Assembly (NCBI GenBank): GCA_031262885.1
Contig: JAISGV010000001.1
Location: forward strand, 64,822-97,987
DNA: 33,166 bases
Reading direction: 5' to 3'
From: Endomicrobium sp.
GTDB lineage: Bacteria > Elusimicrobiota > Endomicrobiia > Endomicrobiales > Endomicrobiaceae
Translations under genes and position numbers: made by a program
The notes under the pieces: model-generated
What the model saw: the letters and a program-made list of their open reading frames with translations, nothing else
Told to the model about the DNA's origin: nothing
The model's database searches: none
Shown: piece after piece, positions 8,629-16,516 of the stretch
Numbering within the stretch: position 1 is the stretch's first letter
Layout of the letters: each line of letters begins with the position of its first letter

Positions 8629-9405
8629 ATGATAATTGATACACATACACACTTATTAGATACTAAATTTGATAATGATAGATTTTCAGTTATTGAAAAA
8701 GCCTATTTAACAGGCATTAAAAAATTTTTAGAAGTTTCTTGTGATATTGAATCGTGGGATACAGCAATACATTTTTCAGATACTAAAAATATGTTTATAG
8801 CGCTTGGTATACATCCATATAATCTTATAAAGAATAAACCAGAAAAAAAAAGTTATGATAAATTACATTTTTTAGCTAGAGCTAAAAAATGTTTGGCTAT
8901 CGGAGAAATAGGGTTAGATTTTCATTACAATCGTTCTAATGAAATTATTAATAATCAAATAGAATGTTTATTAAAACAATTGAATATAGCACATAAATTA
9001 AATAAACCTGTGATATTGCATTGTAGAGATGCATATGATGATATGATAAACATTTTCAGAAAAAATAAAATAGCACCTTTAAAAGGAGTAGTGCATTGTT
9101 TTTCTGGTACTTTAAAGCAAGCTCTAGAATTGTTGGATTTTGGGCTTTATTTAGGAATTGGAGGAAAATTAACTTATAGAAAGGAAAAGATACTAAAACA
9201 AATTGTATATAAAATTGACATCAATAAATTAGTGGTTGAAACAGATTGTCCATATTTACCTCCAAAAAAATATGTTGGAACTAGAAATGAACCGTCATAC
9301 ATAACAGAAACAGTAAAAGAAATAACTAGAATTAGAAAAACAACTATAACACATATTGAAGATATCCTAACAAAAAATGCATTAAATTTATTTAAATTTT
9401 ATTAA
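8629..9405 (+). CDS. tatD: TatD family metal-dependent hydrolase/deoxyribonuclease
   Basis: This TIM-barrel hydrolase of the amidohydrolase superfamily acts as a 3'-5' DNA/RNA exonuclease in characterised members. Its 258 residues match the family. Metal-binding motifs run in order: IDTHTHLLD at the N-terminus, IGEIGLDFHY, LHCRDAYDD, VVHCFSGT and ETDCPYLPP. It is the last gene of the plus-strand block. Its stop codon lies 5 bases from the 3' end of a convergent tRNA-Leu gene, which leaves no room for a separate terminator. The coding sequence contains a near-perfect 28-base palindrome, listed separately. Confidence 0.93.
   Translation: MIIDTHTHLLDTKFDNDRFSVIEKAYLTGIKKFLEVSCDIESWDTAIHFSDTKNMFIALGIHPYNLIKNKPEKKSYDKLHFLARAKKCLAIGEIGLDFHYNRSNEIINNQIECLLKQLNIAHKLNKPVILHCRDAYDDMINIFRKNKIAPLKGVVHCFSGTLKQALELLDFGLYLGIGGKLTYRKEKILKQIVYKIDINKLVVETDCPYLPPKKYVGTRNEPSYITETVKEITRIRKTTITHIEDILTKNALNLFKFY
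8865..8892. repeat. Near-perfect 28-base palindrome inside tatD
   Basis: Arms 8865-8877 and 8880-8892 are exactly complementary over 13 bases around a 2-base centre. It lies in coding sequence for part of the TIM barrel (the LHFLARAKKC region). It is A/T-rich apart from the AGCT core, and could be chance in so biased a genome. Confidence 0.6.
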
Positions 9406-9410
9406 TCCTA

Positions 9411-9497
9411 TACCGAGAGCGGGAATCGAACCCGCACATCACATAAGTGATCTGAGATTTTGAGTCTCATATGTCTACCAAATTCCATCATCTCGGT
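9411..9497 (-). tRNA. tRNA-Leu (anticodon CAA)
   Basis: On the minus strand an 87-nt class II tRNA folds with acceptor ACCGAGA/TCTCGGT and discriminator A. The anticodon stem is TGAGA/TCTCA, with loop CTCAAAA giving anticodon CAA. A long variable arm and the T arm GCGGG-TTCGATT-CCCGC follow. The 3' CCA is not encoded. The gene lies 9 bases downstream of the acetyltransferase gene on the same strand and may be processed from its transcript. Its 3' end nearly touches the convergent tatD stop. Confidence 0.95.
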
Positions 9498-9506
9498 ATA
9501 AATTAA

Positions 9507-9962
9507 TTATAAAATTTTTAATAAGGCCACTTCTCCACAATCAGGAAACAGGTGACAATTTATACAATCATTCCATATTTTATGTGGTAAAGTTTCTTTT
9601 GAAATTACTTCATATCCTAATTTTTTAAAAAAATTAGGTTTAAAACTCAAAGTAAAAACCTTCTTTATATCAAGTGATTTAGCATTTTTCTGTAATTCAT
9701 TAACTATTTTTGAACCAAAACCATTATTTTTATAATTTTCTAAAATGGCAAGAGATCTTATTTCTGCTAAATCTTCCCAAGAGACATGTAAAGCTCCGCA
9801 ACCAACCATCGTATTATTTTCTTTTATTAATATAAATTCTTGAATTTCCTCAAATATAGCACTGATAGGTCTATGTAACATTTCTTTTTTATTTGCATAA
9901 TATTCAATCAACTTATATATTTCTCTTGCATCTGTTATTTTTGCCGATCTAATTTCATACAT
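9507..9962 (-). CDS. GNAT acetyltransferase, ArgA-like (possible N-acetylglutamate synthase)
   Basis: This 151-residue GCN5-related acetyltransferase transfers acetyl from acetyl-CoA to an amine. The acetyl-CoA loop region is seen around LAEIRSLAI and the NNGFGSKIV turn. It also has features of the short ArgA-like subgroup: CGALHV, SWEDLAEIR, and a C-terminal HKIWNDCINCHLFPDC with paired cysteines. Some members of that subgroup are N-acetylglutamate synthases starting arginine synthesis. No other arginine gene is in the window, so the substrate is inferred from subgroup resemblance only. The ATG follows AAGGG with about ten bases of spacing. It is transcribed away from hrcA, with 9 bases between its stop and tRNA-Leu. 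Confidence 0.8.
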   Translation of the reverse strand: MYEIRSAKITDAREIYKLIEYYANKKEMLHRPISAIFEEIQEFILIKENNTMVGCGALHVSWEDLAEIRSLAILENYKNNGFGSKIVNELQKNAKSLDIKKVFTLSFKPNFFKKLGYEVISKETLPHKIWNDCINCHLFPDCGEVALLKIL

Positions 9963-10055
9963 TATAAAATACCCTTAGTTAAATTTTAATGATACTATCT
10001 AAACAATAGAAAAATAATCTTATAAATCGTTATATTAATATAATATACTATATTC

Positions 10056-10085
10056 TTGACATATATGAACATTTAGTGTTAAAAT
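10056..10085 (+). promoter_or_regulatory. Sigma-70-type promoter of the hrcA operon
   Basis: A consensus -35 box TTGACA (10056-10061) is followed after 18 bases by TAAAAT (10080-10085); TTAAAA with 17 bases is an alternative register. The predicted transcription start, near 10092, falls inside the CIRCE-like repeat, as expected for HrcA-repressed promoters. Confidence 0.7.
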
Positions 10086-10088
10086 TAA

Positions 10089-10115
10089 ATGGCAATGTTA
10101 TATTGTAACTGCTAA
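10089..10115 (+). promoter_or_regulatory. Degenerate CIRCE operator (HrcA binding site)
   Basis: The right arm AACTGCTAA (10107-10115) matches 7 of 9 bases of the CIRCE arm GAGTGCTAA. Exactly nine bases upstream, ATGGCAATG (10089-10097) matches 5 of 9 bases of TTAGCACTC, including the TxGCAxT core. Position over the predicted start site, spacing, and the encoded HrcA all support a decayed but recognisable operator. Whether HrcA still binds is unknown. Confidence 0.5.
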
Positions 10116-10137
10116 AAAAATGAAGGATTTCTACAAT

Positions 10138-11166
10138 ATGCGTCGTGTAGCTTCTAAAATTTTACAGAGTAGAAAACATAGAATACTAAGTGAAATTATA
10201 CATTATTACATAAAAACAGGTAAACCTGTAAGTTCTAACATGTTAACAAACAAGTGTAATCTTTCTGCTTCTACCATTAGAAATTTAATGGCCAATTTAG
10301 AAACTGAAGGTTATTTAATGCAACCATATACTTCTGCAGGGAGATTACCAACTGATAAAGGATATAGATTATATGTTGATAACATAAAAAAAATCCAAAA
10401 TTTTGCTTTAGTAGAAGAAGATCGAATAAAAAAAGAATATGTCCAACAACATAAGGAAATAGAAACTTTACTTTCTGATACATCACGTATTTTAGCTGTT
10501 CTTTCTAAATATGCAGGTTTTGTAATTGCTCCAAAGACGCAATATGATGAAATTAAAAATATTGAGGTTATACAAATTTCTAAAGAAGATATATTATTTA
10601 TTCTACTCACTAAAAGTGGAAGGATAAAACATAAAAAAGTTAGTGGATTTTTAAAAAATGATCAACTTTATAAATTGAAAAAAATTTTGAATAACAAACT
10701 AAGAGGGATTGCTATAACCCTTGCAAATAAAACACTTGCATCTGAATTAACTAATAAATATTATGATACAACCATTTTAAAAATAATTAAAGAAATTAGT
10801 CGTGTTTTTTGTAACATTCAAGATGATATTTATATAGATGGTACAGCTAACGTTATTGGATTACCAGATCCTGGTAATTTTGAAAATATAAAGTGTTTAA
10901 TGGAGTTTAATAATAATAAGAAGAAGTTTATGGAAGCTATAGATTTAAAAAATGATGTAGAAATGGCTATTAAAATAGGTTCCGAAAATAGTTTAAAAGA
11001 ATTGAAAAATTTAAGTATAGTTACTAAGGTGTATAAAAGTGGCACACGTAATCTAGGTATACTAGGAATTATAGGCCCAAAACGAATGGAATATCAAAAA
11101 ATGATTTTACTTGTAAATTATATTTCAGATATGTTAAATAAATTTTTTAAGGATATATTTCAATAA
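10138..11166 (+). CDS. hrcA: Heat-inducible transcription repressor HrcA
   Basis: HrcA represses class I heat-shock genes by binding CIRCE, with activity tuned by chaperonin. I choose the ATG at 10138 (MRRVASKI) because GAAGGA at 10122-10127 precedes it by ten bases. The in-frame ATG at 10120 has no binding site and would overlap the operator end. The product has 342 residues, normal for the family. The N-terminal winged helix is clear (RKHRILSEIIHYYIKTG, SASTIRNLMANLE, then TSAGRLPTDKGYR), followed by a GAF-like dimerisation region and a C-terminal IIGPKRMEYQKM motif. It heads hrcA-grpE-dnaK-dnaJ and presumably regulates its own operon through the CIRCE-like site. Confidence 0.95.
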   Translation: MRRVASKILQSRKHRILSEIIHYYIKTGKPVSSNMLTNKCNLSASTIRNLMANLETEGYLMQPYTSAGRLPTDKGYRLYVDNIKKIQNFALVEEDRIKKEYVQQHKEIETLLSDTSRILAVLSKYAGFVIAPKTQYDEIKNIEVIQISKEDILFILLTKSGRIKHKKVSGFLKNDQLYKLKKILNNKLRGIAITLANKTLASELTNKYYDTTILKIIKEISRVFCNIQDDIYIDGTANVIGLPDPGNFENIKCLMEFNNNKKKFMEAIDLKNDVEMAIKIGSENSLKELKNLSIVTKVYKSGTRNLGILGIIGPKRMEYQKMILLVNYISDMLNKFFKDIFQ

Positions 11167-11208
11167 ATTTTATAATGCTTGTTAATTGGTATTAGGAGGA
11201 AAAATACA

Positions 11209-11790
11209 TTGAAATTAGAAAAAGAAAACAAAAAAAACGTAACAGAAGTTAAAATGTTTTCTTGTTTAGATTACAAAGAAGCAAGAAATGAAAAAATATA
11301 TGAGCTTGAAATATTAAGACAATCATTAGAAATTAAAAAAAAGCAATTAAGTAGTTTTTATGAACAAATCTTAAGATTAAAAGCTGATTTCGAAAATTAT
11401 AGAAAACGCTCTGAAAAAGAAAAACTTAATTATTTAAATTCAGGTAAAGAAAGAATATTACTTAAACAAATTAATGTTTATGATATTATCCAACAAGCCT
11501 TGATAAGTATAAAAAGTAGTAGTAATATAAAAAATATAATTATAGGTTTAGAAATGATAGATAAAGAATTTTTACGAATACTTAAAGAAGAAGGTGTAGA
11601 AGAAGTAAAATGTGAAAAATTTGATCCTAGTTTTTGTGAGGCTTTAGAATATGCAGAAAGTAAAGAAGAAGATGGTAAAATATTAAAAGTGTATCAAAAA
11701 GGTTATAAGAAGGACGGAAAACTAATAAGAGTAGCAAGAGTAAGAGTCGCTAAGAACAGTATAAAAAATGAAGATAAAGTTGACTCGTAA
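11209..11790 (+). CDS. grpE: GrpE nucleotide exchange factor
   Basis: GrpE releases ADP from DnaK. The start is the TTG at 11209, eight bases after a strong AGGAGGA (11194-11200); an upstream in-frame TTG at 11179 has no such site. The product has 193 residues. A charged N-terminal region leads into the long coiled coil (about residues 30-75) with the diagnostic LKADFENYRKR. A C-terminal beta domain ends with the VYQKGYKKDGKLIRVARVRVA pattern. It lies between hrcA and dnaK, the usual order when HrcA is present. Confidence 0.94.
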   Translation: MKLEKENKKNVTEVKMFSCLDYKEARNEKIYELEILRQSLEIKKKQLSSFYEQILRLKADFENYRKRSEKEKLNYLNSGKERILLKQINVYDIIQQALISIKSSSNIKNIIIGLEMIDKEFLRILKEEGVEEVKCEKFDPSFCEALEYAESKEEDGKILKVYQKGYKKDGKLIRVARVRVAKNSIKNEDKVDS

Positions 11791-11877
11791 AATAAGAAAT
11801 ATGTAAATTTAAACAATAAAAACTAAAAACATAATACTTATTTTATTTAACAATCCAAAATTTTCGGAGGTATAGTT

Positions 11878-13725
11878 ATGGCAAAAATTATCGGGATTGA
11901 TTTAGGAACATCTAATTCAGCCGCAGCTGTAATGGAAGGAGGAAAGATAACACTTATTCCTTCTGCAGAAGGAACAACATTAGGAGGTAAAGCTTTTCCG
12001 TCATATGTTGCGTTTACAAAAGATGGACAACTGTTGGTTGGCGAACCTGCAAGAAGACAAGCTGTTACAAATCCTAACGGAACTATAAGTGCTTTTAAGA
12101 GGAAAATGGGTACAAATTATAAGTATAATGTAAATGGAAAAGACTTTACCCCTCAACAACTTTCTGCATTTATACTTCAAAAAATTAAAAAAGATGCTGA
12201 AGCTTATTTAGGAGAAACAATAAGTAAAGCAGTAATTACTGTACCTGCATATTTTAATGATAATCAAAGACAGGCAACAAAAGATGCAGGTTCAATTGCA
12301 GGTTTAGATGTTGTTAGACTTGTAAATGAACCAACAGCTGCTTCTTTAGCTTATGGTATAGATAAAGTTGGTAAAGAACAAAAAATTTTAGTTTTTGATC
12401 TTGGAGGCGGTACTTTAGATGTAACTGTAATGGAGATGGGATCAGAAGGTACTTTTGAAGTTCTTTCTACATCAGGTGATACACAACTTGGCGGAACTGA
12501 TATGGATAATGCCTTAATTGATTTTATTGCTGATGATTTTAAAAAAATACATGGAATTGATTTAAGAAAAGATAAAATGGCAGTTCAACGTTTAAAAGAA
12601 GCTGCTGAAAAATCTAAAATAGAATTATCAAATGTATTAGAAACTGATATAAATCTTCCATTTATTACAGCTGATTCTTCAGGTCCAAAACATTTAACAA
12701 TGAAATTTACAAGAGCAACATTAGAAAATTTAGTAAATCCAATTGTGAATAGATGTAAATCATCTATAGAACAAGCTATAAAAGATGCAAAACTTACTTC
12801 ACAAACAATAACAAAAATAATCCTAGTTGGTGGTCCTACACGAATGCCAATAGTACAAAAATTTGTAGAAAATTATATTGGTAAAAAAGTGGAACGGGGT
12901 ATTGATCCAATGGAATGTGTTTGTTTTGGAGCAGCTGTTCAAGCCGCTGTATTAACTGGTGATGTAAAAGATATATTACTTTTAGATGTCACACCTCTTA
13001 CATTAGGTTTAGAAACTATGGGTGGCGTTAGAACTCCTTTAATAGATAGAAATACAACAGTACCTGCTAAACGTTCTCAAATTTTTTCTACAGCTGCAGA
13101 TAATCAACCAAGTGTTGAAATTAATGTTTTACAAGGTGAACGACCAATGGCAAAGGATAATTTATCCTTGGGAAGATTTATGCTTGATGGTATACCTCCT
13201 GCTCCAAGAGGTATTCCTCAAATAGAAGTTACCTTTGATATAGATTCAAATGGAATATTACACGTTTCTGCAAAAGATAAAGGAACAGGAAAAGAACAAT
13301 CTATAAAAATATCATCTTCTACTAAATTGGCTAAAGAAGATATAGATAAATATGTTAAAGAAGCGGAAAAATATGCAGCTGAAGATACCAAACATAAGGA
13401 AGAAATAGAAATCAAAAATGAAGCTGATAACTTGATATATTCTGTAGAAAAGAGCTTAAAAGAACATGGAGATAAAATATCTTCTGAAGAAAGATTAAAA
13501 ATTGAACAAGCTTTAACTGCAACTAAAGAGTCAATAAAAAATAATGATATAATATCTATTAAATCAGCAAAAGAATCATTAACTAATGCTTCGCATAAAC
13601 TTGCTGAATTAATATATAAAACTTCTAGTAATAATACTTCGTCCACGCAACAAGAAACTAAGGGGAATAATAATGACGAAAAAGTAGTGGATGCAGAAGT
13701 AGTGGATGAAAATAATAAAAAATAA
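11878..13725 (+). CDS. dnaK: Chaperone protein DnaK (Hsp70)
   Basis: An ATP-dependent Hsp70 chaperone of 615 residues. The nucleotide-binding domain opens with [12 protein letters not shown] (phosphate 1). It continues with [22 protein letters not shown] (phosphate 2) and [10 protein letters not shown], and the linker [11 protein letters not shown] is intact. The substrate domain and alpha-helical lid end in a charged tail with EVVDEN, in place of the E. coli EEVKD. A strong CGGAGG precedes the ATG. The 87-base grpE-dnaK gap shows no CIRCE, so control probably comes from the hrcA promoter. It is less A/T-rich and visibly more conserved than its neighbours. Confidence 0.98.
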   Translation: MAKIIGIDLGTSNSAAAVMEGGKITLIPSAEGTTLGGKAFPSYVAFTKDGQLLVGEPARRQAVTNPNGTISAFKRKMGTNYKYNVNGKDFTPQQLSAFILQKIKKDAEAYLGETISKAVITVPAYFNDNQRQATKDAGSIAGLDVVRLVNEPTAASLAYGIDKVGKEQKILVFDLGGGTLDVTVMEMGSEGTFEVLSTSGDTQLGGTDMDNALIDFIADDFKKIHGIDLRKDKMAVQRLKEAAEKSKIELSNVLETDINLPFITADSSGPKHLTMKFTRATLENLVNPIVNRCKSSIEQAIKDAKLTSQTITKIILVGGPTRMPIVQKFVENYIGKKVERGIDPMECVCFGAAVQAAVLTGDVKDILLLDVTPLTLGLETMGGVRTPLIDRNTTVPAKRSQIFSTAADNQPSVEINVLQGERPMAKDNLSLGRFMLDGIPPAPRGIPQIEVTFDIDSNGILHVSAKDKGTGKEQSIKISSSTKLAKEDIDKYVKEAEKYAAEDTKHKEEIEIKNEADNLIYSVEKSLKEHGDKISSEERLKIEQALTATKESIKNNDIISIKSAKESLTNASHKLAELIYKTSSNNTSSTQQETKGNNNDEKVVDAEVVDENNKK

Positions 13726-13766
13726 ATATGATACAAAAAAAGTTTAAATAATAGATAGGAACAAAA

Positions 13767-14891
13767 ATGAAACGGGATTATTATGAAGTTCTTGGAGTTA
13801 GTCGCAATTCTTCTATGAATGAAATTAAATCAGCATATAGAAAACTTGCATTAAAATATCATCCGGATAAAAATCCAAATGATAAGAAAATAGAAGAAAA
13901 ATTTAAAGAAATAAATGAAGCATATGATGTACTTTCTGATGAACAAAAAAAACAACGCTATGATACTTTTGGACATAATTCGACTGTTAATAATGAGAAT
14001 GTTTACACTCAATATCAATATGAGGGAAATTTTTCTAATGTTGGCGATATTTTTGGCGATATTTTTGGCGATATTTTTGGAGGAAAACATAATAAAAAAA
14101 ACAATAACGCTACTTATAAACATGGAGAAGATTTAAAATATGACATAAATATTTCCTATCTTGAAGCGATGAAAGGAACTAAAGTATCTATAAGTATATT
14201 AGCAAAAAGTACTTGTTTATCCTGTAATGGTACAGGAGATAAAAATGGGATGCCTCCAAAACAATGTCCAAAATGTGCTGGTACTGGGCAAATTAGGTAT
14301 TCCCAGGGTTTTTTTTCAATTAATCAAGAATGTTCGTCATGTAATGGGAGCGGAACTGTTATAAGTGATCCGTGTTATGAATGTAAGAATAAAGGAGTTG
14401 TTAATAAGAAAAAAACTATTTTAGTTAAAATTCCTGCGGGTGTGGATGATGGTACATCTCTAAAAGTGTCTGGAGCTGGTAATGCTGGTTATAATTGTTC
14501 ACCTCCAGGAGATCTGTATGTTATAATACACATGAAGCCTATACATGGTTTTAAAAGAAATGGGAATGACTTATATACTGAAGTTTCTATATCTTTTCCT
14601 CAAGCTGCAATGGGAATAGCATACAATGTACCTGTATTAGAAGGTTATGTAAAAATAAAAGTGCCTCCTGCAACTCAATCTGGAACTACTTTAAGAATAA
14701 GAGAACAAGGATTTCCTAAATTGGGCAGAAGAAATAAAGGAGATTTATATGTCAAAATTAATGTAGTTGTTCCAAAACGTATGAATGATGCACAGAAAAA
14801 AGCTCTTTTTGAATATGCAAAAAGTATGGGCGAAATTCCTAAAGAAGCTAAATATCAAAGTGATAATTTTTTTAGGAGAATCTTTAGATAA
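13767..14891 (+). CDS. dnaJ: Chaperone protein DnaJ (Hsp40)
   Basis: DnaJ delivers clients to DnaK and stimulates its ATPase. The 374 residues give a full type I Hsp40. The J domain has YHPDKNPND with the essential HPD near residue 33. A Gly/Phe linker is reduced largely to a GDIF repeat. The zinc-binding domain has four motifs: [24 protein letters not shown] and CYECKNKG; the last lacks the first glycine of CxxCxGxG. The C-terminal substrate domain contains KIPAGVDDG and GDLYV twice. The start has AGGA nearby (ATAGGAAC). It is the last gene of the hrcA operon, 30 bases before rpsF. Confidence 0.97.
   Translation: MKRDYYEVLGVSRNSSMNEIKSAYRKLALKYHPDKNPNDKKIEEKFKEINEAYDVLSDEQKKQRYDTFGHNSTVNNENVYTQYQYEGNFSNVGDIFGDIFGDIFGGKHNKKNNNATYKHGEDLKYDINISYLEAMKGTKVSISILAKSTCLSCNGTGDKNGMPPKQCPKCAGTGQIRYSQGFFSINQECSSCNGSGTVISDPCYECKNKGVVNKKKTILVKIPAGVDDGTSLKVSGAGNAGYNCSPPGDLYVIIHMKPIHGFKRNGNDLYTEVSISFPQAAMGIAYNVPVLEGYVKIKVPPATQSGTTLRIREQGFPKLGRRNKGDLYVKINVVVPKRMNDAQKKALFEYAKSMGEIPKEAKYQSDNFFRRIFR
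14041..14076 (+). repeat. Three tandem 12-bp repeats in the dnaJ Gly/Phe region
   Basis: TTGGCGATATTT is repeated three times exactly, followed by a partial copy (TTGG). Each unit encodes GDIF in frame, making a [12 protein letters not shown] stretch in the linker. The identical codons indicate recent slippage expansion rather than selection on each unit separately. Confidence 0.9.
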
Positions 14892-14921
14892 AAATAAAAT
14901 TTATATGAGGTTTTTGTAACA

Positions 14922-15251
14922 ATGAAATATGAAACTACATTAATTGTATCTCCTATGTTGTTAGATGATAAAATAGAAAAGCTTATAAAAAAAATAATTG
15001 AAATAATTGAAAATTCTGGTGGAAAAATACTTAAAGTACAAAAACTTGGAAAAAAGAAGCTAACCTATAAAATCACTAAATTTACTGAAGGACAATATCT
15101 TTACATTGTTTTTGAAGTACAAAAGAAAATTTTGGAACTAATAAATAATTTTCTAAAACTTAATGAGCATATAATACGTTTTATGACAGTTTCTGTTAAT
15201 TCTAAGGATTCTAAAAATAAAGAGGGTAATAATGAATCAACAATTAAGTAA
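14922..15251 (+). CDS. rpsF: 30S ribosomal protein S6
   Basis: S6 binds 16S rRNA as a heterodimer with S18 in the 30S platform. The 109 residues start with the typical MKYETTLIVSPML. They continue with GGKILKVQKLGKKKLTYKI and end after HIIRFMTVSV with a short charged tail. GAGG lies upstream at 14907-14910. The final 20 bases overlap the ssb gene, whose binding site is inside rpsF, suggesting translational coupling. The order rpsF-ssb-rpsR-rplI-dnaB is widely conserved. Confidence 0.95.
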   Translation: MKYETTLIVSPMLLDDKIEKLIKKIIEIIENSGGKILKVQKLGKKKLTYKITKFTEGQYLYIVFEVQKKILELINNFLKLNEHIIRFMTVSVNSKDSKNKEGNNESTIK

Positions 15252-15684
15252 TCTAAGATTACCAGAACAAAATACGGTGATATTAATAGGTAGATTAACA
15301 AGAGATCCTGATCTGAGGCGTACTAATTCGGGAAAAGCAATTTGTGTATTTGATATAGCTTTAGGAAGAAGAATAAAAAATATTGTTAGTGGAGAATGGA
15401 TAGATGCTGACCCTACATTTGTTCCTATTGTTGTATGGGGAGAACAGGCTGAAAGATGTTCTGAAAGATTAAAAAAAGGCCATGCAGTATGCATTAATGG
15501 GAGATTGAATACAAATAAGTGGGAAAACAATGATGGTATAAAAAAAAGTCGTTTAGAAGTTATAGCTTTGAGGATTCAATTTTTGTCTATTTTAAAAGAT
15601 AACGTTGGAAAAAAAACTGATAAAAATGAAAGTAAAATATTAATAGAGGAAGAAGACGATGATGATACAAATGTTCCTTTTTAA
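15232..15684 (+). CDS. ssb: Single-stranded DNA-binding protein
   Basis: SSB coats single-stranded DNA during replication and repair. The 150 residues have an OB fold starting NTVILIGRLTRDPDLR, with VPIVVWGEQAERC and the KGHAVCINGRL strand. An acidic linker leads to the C-terminal tip DDDDTNVPF, the partner-binding tail. The start overlaps the end of rpsF by 20 bases and is preceded by GAGGG at 15222-15226. No other methionine offers a better start. The N-terminus carries about ten extra residues before the first strand. Confidence 0.96.
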   Translation: MNQQLSNLRLPEQNTVILIGRLTRDPDLRRTNSGKAICVFDIALGRRIKNIVSGEWIDADPTFVPIVVWGEQAERCSERLKKGHAVCINGRLNTNKWENNDGIKKSRLEVIALRIQFLSILKDNVGKKTDKNESKILIEEEDDDDTNVPF

Positions 15685-15740
15685 TTTTTAACTAGATATT
15701 TTTATATTGATTTATAATGTTAAAGATGGAGGATAAAACA

Positions 15741-16046
15741 ATGGTATTTGTAAAAAAAAAATCCATGTCACAATCACAAAAAATAGGAGTTAATGGTATA
15801 AATACCAAACCTTATATTAATAAATTTAAGAAAAATTTACACATAAAACGAAAAATATGTAAGTTTTGTGCTGATAAAATAGTAGTAGATTATAAAAATA
15901 TTAGTTTGTTAAGAACTTTTATGACTGAAAAAGGTAAAATTTTTTCTTCTCGTATAACTGGCACTTGTACAAAACATCAAAGAAAACTTACAATTGCCAT
16001 TAAAAGAGCAAGAGTTCTTGCTCTTTTGCCATTTACTAATAATTAA
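15741..16046 (+). CDS. rpsR: 30S ribosomal protein S18
   Basis: S18 partners S6 on the 30S platform. The start is the ATG at 15741, seven bases after GGAGGA (15728-15733); an earlier in-frame ATG at 15717 lacks a binding site. This gives 101 residues. Family features are CKFCADK, a [16 protein letters not shown] stretch and [22 protein letters not shown] near the C-terminus. The basic N-terminal extension of about 30 residues is longer than in E. coli S18, though other bacteria have such extensions. The CxxC pair is retained, consistent with a zinc-type paralogue, but binding is not demonstrated. Confidence 0.95.
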   Translation: MVFVKKKSMSQSQKIGVNGINTKPYINKFKKNLHIKRKICKFCADKIVVDYKNISLLRTFMTEKGKIFSSRITGTCTKHQRKLTIAIKRARVLALLPFTNN

Positions 16047-16069
16047 TTTTCGGAGGAATAAAATAAACA

Positions 16070-16516
16070 ATGAAAGTTATATTAAACTTAAAACTTTCAA
16101 AAATTGGAAAAATAGGAGATATAGTTGATGTAGCTTCAGGATTTGCTAGGAATTATCTTATACCTAAAAAATTAGCTTTCGAAGCTAATTCTAAAAATAT
16201 TAGCTTTTTAAATAAGCTAAAAAAAAAGAAAGAAAATCTTGAAAAGAAAACAGTTAATTCTGCTAAAAATTTAGCTACTAAAATAGAAGCTACAGATTTT
16301 GTAATTAATCTTAAAGTTGGTAAAAATAATAAGGTTTTTGGGGCTATAACAAATCTTGATATAGAAACTATGCTAAAAGAAAAAGGCTTTTTAATTAAAA
16401 AGCATGATATTCTTATGAGAGATCCAATTAGAAAATGCGGAACTTATAAAATAAATATAAAATTACATCCTAAAATTATAGCAGAGATTAATTTATTAGT
16501 TATTAGTAATAATTAA
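16070..16516 (+). CDS. rplI: 50S ribosomal protein L9
   Basis: L9 binds near the L1 stalk base of 23S rRNA and supports reading-frame maintenance. The 148 residues show the N-terminal domain with KIGKIGDIVDVASGFARNYLIP, then a long lysine-rich connecting helix. The C-terminal domain has GKNNKVFGAIT and ends HPKIIAEINLLVI. CGGAGGA lies upstream. The stop overlaps the dnaB start (TAATG), coupling the two genes. Two small inverted repeats with the same TTAGCTT/AAGCTAA core occur at 16170-16190 and 16200-16220. Confidence 0.96.
   Translation: MKVILNLKLSKIGKIGDIVDVASGFARNYLIPKKLAFEANSKNISFLNKLKKKKENLEKKTVNSAKNLATKIEATDFVINLKVGKNNKVFGAITNLDIETMLKEKGFLIKKHDILMRDPIRKCGTYKINIKLHPKIIAEINLLVISNN

Noticed and set aside
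11791-11877. Second CIRCE upstream of dnaK
   Set aside because: No arm resembling TTAGCACTC or GAGTGCTAA is present in the gap.
13218-13736. 172-codon minus-strand frame
   Set aside because: It lies fully opposite the dnaK 3' part, has Ser/Leu-rich low-complexity content typical of antisense frames, and no ribosome binding site.
14041-14076. CRISPR-like repeat array
   Set aside because: Units are 12 bp, directly adjacent without spacers and in frame within dnaJ.
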